From Reticulascus tulasneorum (lineage: Eukaryota > Ascomycota > Sordariomycetes > Glomerellales > Reticulascaceae): 64,000 bases of DNA. The DNA is taken from the NCBI GenBank assembly GCA_001557505.1, contig LSAX01000002.1, positions 4,588,001-4,652,000 on the forward strand, read 5' to 3'. The notes beneath the pieces were generated by a model. The model ran no database searches, had not been told where the DNA came from, and worked only from the letters and a program-made list of their open reading frames with translations. This document shows, one piece after another, positions 58,723 to 64,000 of the stretch (position 1 is its first letter; the number at the start of each line of letters is the position of its first letter). The position numbers and the translations under genes were made by a program.

Positions 58723-59772
58723 ATGTCTTCCTACGTGATTACTGGAGTCTCTCGTGGCAATGGCGTACGTTCTCATCCTGCTTCGTGTACAAGTCTCGTA
58801 ACTAATAGGAAAATTCCATCATCTAGTTCGAGTTCGTCCGTCAGCTCTCGGAGAACCCAGCCAACACCGTCTTCGGCCTCGTCCGCGACAAAGCAGCCGT
58901 CGATTCCAAGGTTGCCGCTGAAATAGGTCGGAAGAATATTCACATTATTCAGGCCGACACCACGGACCCTACAGCATTGGAGGTAAGCTAATGAGTAGTC
59001 AATAACACCGAGGCCGAAACTGAATCAAAGATTTTCCCAGAAAGCAGCTCTGTATGTTTCTAAGGAAACAGGAGGCGCCCTTGATTATATCATTGCCAAT
59101 GCCGCGCTTCAAGCTAAGACTTGTTTTGTTGGCTTCGATACCCTGTAAGTTCTAGGTGGAGTCATACATCCTTGATCTGGCTGGTTAGTTTGGGATTAAT
59201 TCTTCCACAGGAGCCGCGACCCAGGAGCCCTTGAACAAGATTTGATCGACCACTTCCGAGTCAATACCATCGGCCCCATCCATCTATTCACTACTTTCAT
59301 GCCCCTGATTTTGAAAGGTCGGGCAAAGAAAGTGATTGCCATATCCTCGGGCGCATCGGACCCTGAGATGACACTCAAACCCGAAATGTTCCAGGCCACA
59401 TCTTATTCAATAACCAAGGCAGCTCTTAATATAGCCGTGGCCAAGTTCAGCGCCTTGTACCGGGAGAAAGGCGTCCTCTGCATGGCTATATGCCCTGGTG
59501 CTGTCGACACTGGCAGTCTTCAGATTGGTGAGTAGTCGTATTGACAACTGAAGTGTATGCTCTTTGCTGATGTTTTGATAGAAACCGAGGAGGATAAAGA
59601 GGGGGCTATGGCTATGTTCCAGAAATTTAAGGATTATTCACCTACTTTCCAAGGACCTATGAAGTCAGAAGACAGTGTCAAGTCGATCTTGGCTCTCGTG
59701 AATAAGGCGACTGTTGACGGTGGTTATGCGGGCATCTTTATCTCTCACACAGAAGGAAAGCCGTACCTTTGA
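58723..59772 (+). CDS. Short-chain dehydrogenase/reductase (SDR), 269 aa
   Basis: Exons 58723-58764, 58827-58982, 59041-59144, 59211-59527 and 59582-59772 join in frame. The cofactor motif is YVITGVSRGNG, split from FEFVRQL by the first intron. ADTTD, IIANAAL (NAG-like motif) and the catalytic S-x(n)-YxxxK (ISSGASDP then SYSITKAALN) are all present. CPGAVDTGSL is the usual PG motif. The size is that of classical SDRs; the C terminus (SHTEGKPYL) resembles fungal NAD(P)-binding proteins annotated as aflatoxin-type ketoreductases. It should be a cytosolic NADP(H)-dependent oxidoreductase with an unknown substrate. Confidence 0.93.
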
Positions 59773-60195
59773 GACGGTGTACCAGGAAGTGTTAAGGCTT
59801 CATGTTACCGGGGGCAGATTACTTGTCGAGACAACAGGAAAGGAGTCAGACACCACAGTAGGCAGTTAAAATTCAACATTTTCAACTAAATCCATTGACC
59901 CTGAACATAATATGAAGGTCCAGAATGTTCGTCGTGGCCAGCGGGGATAAGGAAGACCCTAATTAGAAAAAGTATTTATTTTGGATATGAAACAGGTAAC
60001 AAAATAAAAGGTAGAGAGACTAAAACAGGGGACTAGATGCAATAATGGTATTTAAGTTGATGTCTAATTAGGGATAGGCCCAGCCCTGATCAAGGCTGTG
60101 AATTACGCGGGGACGCGTGAGTATAAGGATAGATAGCTTTTTCTTTTCGTTTCCCCCAAATAGACTTAGAACAGATGATATGTAAAGCAACGCGC
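59773..60195. other. Convergent intergenic region
   Basis: 3' flanks of the SDR gene and the membrane-protein gene. No gene seen. Confidence 0.6.
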
Positions 60196-61275
60196 CTACT
60201 TATCTTTCTCGTCTTCCAGCACCTCAGCGGATTTCATACTCGCTAGCTCGACCATAACTATGACTCTGCAAACTGATGCCGAGAAGAAGTACCGCGCCAT
60301 GACGAAAAGAGAATTGGAGACGGAAAGGAAAAGCGTAGATGAAAGGACTAAAATGCCGAACAGCACATGAAAAGTGCACAAGAAAATGCCGATATTCAGA
60401 AGAAGTGCTGCCCAAGGTTCAAATCGTGGTACATTATGGGTGGGAACGGTCGGACGACGCATGTTTGGCGTGAACTCCAGGGAGATGAACTTGCTCACGG
60501 AGGCAGCGCTATCTGTGCGTTGTACGCCACCCATTGGCCGTGGTGGCGGTGACAGTGTTTCCATCCAATGCGCGTCGGGTTCGGATTCCGGGATAGAGAT
60601 TGCGTTCTCTTCGCGGTGGTATAGCTCACAGTTGCGGAGATGCTTGGCAACTTCGGAGAATTGGAATGGGATGGCGACCATGAGGAAAATGAATGCGAGT
60701 GAGAAAGTCCAGACAAGGGGTAGGAAGAAAATGTTGCACTGGAAAGTGAGGATCGTCCTTTCACCAAGTATGAACGAGTTGTGGATAACGTTGGCAACGG
60801 CGGCCATGACGAATATGTATTCAGTCAAACTGACAAGCATGCCCCATCGTTTCTTAAGGCGTGGAATCTTCCGTTCGCCCGGCACCCTGCTCAAAATCTC
60901 GATAGGTGTCTCTATGCGGAAGAGTCGATCTAGATAGAACTCCGGACTTCCCACTGCAATCAAGAAGCTTAGGAGCGGTCTCCTGGTAGAGAGCAGTGCG
61001 AGCTGAGTGATGCTGGGTCCAACCATGGAGAGAAGCCCGGGCACCATGCCCAGCATGACCGAAGAAGAGGCGAAAATAGCTTTGGTGGTCTCTGTGAGGT
61101 AGCTCAAGATGCAGTCGGCATGGAGCCGGCATGTTAAAGTCTTAGAGTTGCGGAACTCGTCCAGATAATTTGTCAGAGTCTCGTTGCAGACCCCATTGGA
61201 GATGCCACCGAGGATATCGCGATAGTCGTCAAACCAAGATTGGAAGCGCTTTGCGCTGAAAGAGTCTCGGAGCAT
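60196..61275 (-). CDS. Polytopic membrane protein of unknown family, 359 aa
   Basis: A single open frame. The first true ATG gives MLRDSFSAKRFQSWFDDYRD; the longer frame upstream begins at a TTG. About six to seven hydrophobic segments are visible, among them IFASSSVMLGMVPGLLSMVG, LVSLTEYIFVMAAVANVIHN, FLPLVWTFSLAFIFLMVAIP and LLLNIGIFLCTFHVLFGILV. A hydrophilic loop of about 60 residues with Ser/Pro (ETLSPPPRPMGG) lies before the last ones. The N-terminal 70 residues hold three Cys (GVCNE, LTCRL, ADCIL). I do not recognise the family, and the product could be specific to fungi. No function is proposed. Confidence 0.75.
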   Translation of the reverse strand: MLRDSFSAKRFQSWFDDYRDILGGISNGVCNETLTNYLDEFRNSKTLTCRLHADCILSYLTETTKAIFASSSVMLGMVPGLLSMVGPSITQLALLSTRRPLLSFLIAVGSPEFYLDRLFRIETPIEILSRVPGERKIPRLKKRWGMLVSLTEYIFVMAAVANVIHNSFILGERTILTFQCNIFFLPLVWTFSLAFIFLMVAIPFQFSEVAKHLRNCELYHREENAISIPESEPDAHWMETLSPPPRPMGGVQRTDSAASVSKFISLEFTPNMRRPTVPTHNVPRFEPWAALLLNIGIFLCTFHVLFGILVLSSTLFLSVSNSLFVMARYFFSASVCRVIVMVELASMKSAEVLEDEKDK

Positions 61276-62397
61276 GGTGTGTTGTTGGCGTCCCTGTTTA
61301 GAAAGCTTGAGTGTCGTCTTGCGCGTTGCGGTTGGCGTTATGAGTTGTAGGCATGCAAACTTCGCGATAGACAAGTGCTAAACGTGGTATCCGGTGTCAT
61401 AGACTGGTTGTTATTGCGTCTTAAGTTACCAGAGCGGCAGGTGGAATCATGAAAGATACCCGTCCTTCAGTGGCTACCCACGATAATATATATGGCGGAA
61501 CAAACATGCAAGTTTTCCAAGCGACGGGATGCATTCGAACGGCCCCCAAACAGCCCCCCAATTCCGCATCTATAGTGCCCTTGCGACACACTGCCAAAAC
61601 GTATAGGGCGTCTGCACTGCATAATTCGGCTATCGCAGTCGGCTAACTCTGTGATATTGGAAATTGAGCTGCCGGAGGGCGGGGGCGGCGTAGGCCCTGA
61701 CCATACTTGGTAGTTCGCCTCCGTAAGATCACTGGTTTATGACGCTGCGTCTCAGCCCTGGGGATATGAGCCAATCTGCCGTGAGACTCCGATCGGATAA
61801 TGTCGTAGCTGATTGGTAGATATCCGAACGCTCGCTTTCCAAATACAGCCATCAGCATTCCCATCTGCACATCAAAGCAGCCCGAACGTGAAACCCGAAA
61901 TATACCTGCCCCGAATATTAAGCTTGTTTGGGGTGTGTTTGCTGGGTATCCGCGGTACGCTTGGAACACCCGGATTCATTGTGTAATCAAGAGAACCCTG
62001 CCATTGTAATCAGGACGCGGCTATTTTGCACTGATGACTCCGTCCGCTCTGTCGTGCACAGACCGAGTCTCATCAGGAATGAGTACAGTTCAGTAAATAA
62101 GGCCAAGAAGCACCAGATGTCTTTTTAAGGAGCCGATATGTGCAGTAGCAATATTTTTGGGCTGCTCGGCGTTAGTGCTGCGCGTCATGTCGTGAGGACT
62201 CCCCGCTTCAAACAGTTCGTTATGCGTTATGCTTATTCGTCGTACCTGGCAAATATTCTTGGCACCCCAAAAACGTGCTGCTGAGGATTCGGAGTATATA
62301 AAACCTAAGCCCTCTGACCCTTATCACAATCAGATTCTCACTATTACAGGCCACCCTCAGTCACATCATTACCTCGATAAACCAAACAATCAATAAT
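61276..62397. other. Divergent promoter region
   Basis: 1.1 kb between the membrane-protein gene (minus) and the DUF4267-like gene (plus). Only short frames. A TATATAAA box at 62295-62302 lies 96 bases upstream of the latter's ATG. Confidence 0.55.
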
Positions 62398-62826
62398 ATG
62401 GCAGACAACAAGCCCCTGATCCCAAACAAGACGCACCAAGCGCCAAGCCCATCCGGCAACACGGCCCTCAAAATTCTTGGCCTCAGCCGCGTCGTCGCCG
62501 GTGTACTCTGCCTCGTCACTCCCCAGGTCGCCTTGCATCTCTTCCAGCTGAAGAGCACAGAGCAAGCACCGTTTCTCGCGCGACTCTTCGGTGCCCGCGA
62601 ACTCACCATTGGGCTGCTGTCGCTCGCAACCAACCAAGCCGGGCATGTCGACGAAATACGGAGGGTGTTGTTGGCGAACGTTGCCACCGACTCTGTGGAT
62701 GCCGTTAGCTGTGCTCTTGGGTTTATCACTGCGACGCTGAGTGCCGGGCCTGCGCTTCTGCTTGGAGGATGTGCGGTGCCTATCGCGTTGACTGGAGTTT
62801 GGGGACTTTGGAGCTCAGCTGGTTGA
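62398..62826 (+). CDS. Small membrane protein, DUF4267-like, 142 aa
   Basis: A single exon. After a cytosolic 23-residue lead, four hydrophobic segments alternate with short loops: ILGLSRVVAGVLCLVTPQVA, ARLFGARELTIGLLSLATNQ (amphipathic), then DSVDAVSCALGFITATLSAG and LLGGCAVPIALTGVWGLWSS. The R-x-F-G-A-R-E/D motif with a following G-L is the mark of the small four-TM DUF4267 family. The role of that family is unknown. The start is supported by a TATA box 96 bases upstream. Confidence 0.82.
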   Translation: MADNKPLIPNKTHQAPSPSGNTALKILGLSRVVAGVLCLVTPQVALHLFQLKSTEQAPFLARLFGARELTIGLLSLATNQAGHVDEIRRVLLANVATDSVDAVSCALGFITATLSAGPALLLGGCAVPIALTGVWGLWSSAG

Positions 62827-63638
62827 GCTTGAGTGTTGAGATGTGTAGTTGGCAACCGCTGGCTAGGCGGATTGCACTTTGCTACGATTGAACAGAGAGG
62901 CCTATTGTCAGCGAAGACTCAGTTCATCACAGCCAAGTATCATAGATAATGTGATAGGGAGATTAATGTAAAAATACTCGACAGGTTCTTATGGTCGTTA
63001 CCATGGTACCAACTCATATACATGTGCAGCGGCATCCCAGGCGGGAATGCAGAAGCAGGGATTTGAGATTCATAAGCTGAGCGTAGACCGCCTATTTTCT
63101 CGACGTCTCCGTGAGTGCATGACATGTTGTAAAGTCACTATGTATGAACTCTAAAGTCACATTCAAGACTAGCTATGCCGGCTCATTAGCCATGTTCGTT
63201 TCTATAGTGTGGTTCCTTTAGACAGGCCCTTGGTGACTTGAGCTGCTCGTTACAACACTAAGATAGTTTCAACATTTTCTCGTGGGATACAACACCCTGG
63301 CTGGCACATGAAAAACCATGTGGGATTTGCAAGCTTGGTTAAATTGTTTCCATATCTATTGCACGCATTGTAAAACTCCATTTCCTCTCTACCGTAGTAT
63401 AGGGCCTGTTCCCCCTGAGAACGCTTGGCCCCTCCATGATATCAATAATTGGGGAATCCTTTGTCGATCTCTTCTTATGCAATCTCTTCTTATGCAATAT
63501 ACTGCTCCCAGCAAAGTCGTCAAACCCTAGCACAACTCAACCGAGCATCTAGTTTCGGGGGTCATGTCATTTCAATATATCGTATTTCGATGTATTCTAT
63601 AGTCTTCATGTGCATCATTATAGAGATTGGAATCCGTG
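62827..63638. other. Intergenic region
   Basis: About 800 bases with short frames only. A small direct repeat TCTCTTCTTATGCAA occurs at 63468-63482 and again at 63483-63497. No gene seen. Confidence 0.55.
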
Positions 63639-64000
63639 TCAAGACCGCGGCAGCGGCCCGGCTAATGGTTGTGGCACCGTCGGTTCGGAGGACTCTAAAG
63701 GAGCTTGTGGTTTGAACACAGATGTATGTGCAGGAGAGGGCGTGTCTAGGTCAGAAGAGACCACGATGGCAGGTGAGCTTTGACCCCTCGGTACGGTGAC
63801 GATGGAGGCCGCGGAGGACATTGATTGACTGTTCCGCGTATGACTATGATGGACCGGCGACGGAACCTCTAGCGTTTTCCGCCGCACTTGCGGCCCACCT
63901 CTAGTTGGACCACTAGACGATGGCGGAGCCGCGTACTGCGGCTCGGATGAGGTTCGCTCAGCGGGAAAAGTGCTAGCGTGCGGTGTTTGAGGCGATGCAG
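63639..64000 (-). CDS. C-terminal part of a disordered Ser/Pro-rich protein (cut by the window edge)
   Basis: The minus-strand frame is open from the window edge to a stop at 63639-63641, about 119 residues. It has low complexity, rich in Ser, Pro, Thr and Ala (SEPQYAAPPSSSGPTRGG, VPSPVHHSHTRNSQSMSSAA), with no globular domain. It looks like the disordered tail of a larger protein whose body lies beyond the edge. Identity cannot be told from this part. Confidence 0.5.
   Translation of the reverse strand, partial: ASPQTPHASTFPAERTSSEPQYAAPPSSSGPTRGGPQVRRKTLEVPSPVHHSHTRNSQSMSSAASIVTVPRGQSSPAIVVSSDLDTPSPAHTSVFKPQAPLESSEPTVPQPLAGPLPRS

Overview
The window reads as genomic DNA of a filamentous ascomycete (Pezizomycotina). 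Coding regions are interrupted by many short GT..AG introns (about 45-90 bp). The families present are typically fungal: Zn2Cys6 regulators, an OPT transporter, RTA1, 2EXR and Clr5 domain proteins, RNase T2 with a linker and tail, a GMC oxidoreductase and arylsulfotransferase-like proteins. A pogo/Fot1-type transposon is AT-rich and full of stop codons, as expected after repeat-induced point mutation. Genus cannot be fixed from the sequence alone. Gene models were built by joining exons by eye. Except where stated, the summed exon lengths are multiples of three, and conserved motifs run across the joints.

Layout. 0.1-5.9 kb: a secreted subtilase (12 exons) and a metallophosphoesterase. 5.9-10.4 kb: a gene desert. 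10.4-12.9 kb: an oligopeptide transporter. 13.6-19.3 kb: an FAD monooxygenase, its upstream Zn2Cys6 neighbour and a 2EXR protein. 20.6-23.2 kb: a secreted protein of unknown family with a CheD/CNF-like Cys-His spacing, convergent with a secreted RNase T2. 23.9-27.0 kb: a Clr5-ankyrin gene split by a 1.9-kb pogo-like element. 27.6-38.3 kb: GMC oxidoreductase, monocarboxylate-type MFS transporter, UPC2-like Zn2Cys6 regulator, RTA1-like exporter (with a 1-base frameshift) and a quinone-oxidoreductase-like MDR enzyme. 39.5-45.4 kb: a 991-residue F-box/ankyrin protein and a Ser/Thr-rich secreted protein with two duplicated C-terminal modules.

45.4-50.1 kb is gene-poor and repeat-bearing. It holds a 395-bp foldback element with 136-bp inverted arms, tandem repeats, and a small cysteine-rich secreted protein (114 residues) whose first exon is only 18 bases. 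50.1-64 kb: a C2H2 protein with a long hairpin in its first intron, a 14-TM-type MFS exporter, a secreted arylsulfotransferase-like protein, an ACR-2-like Zn2Cys6 regulator, an SDR enzyme, a polytopic membrane protein of unknown family, a small DUF4267-like membrane protein and the tail of a disordered protein at the edge.

How the genes may work together (inference). Subtilase and OPT transporter fit extracellular peptide use. The 51.3-59.8 kb block (exporter, sulfotransferase-like, regulator, SDR) and the 27.6-38.3 kb block (oxidase, transporter, regulator, RTA1, reductase) look like detoxification or small specialised-metabolism sets, but no PKS, NRPS or terpene backbone enzyme is present.
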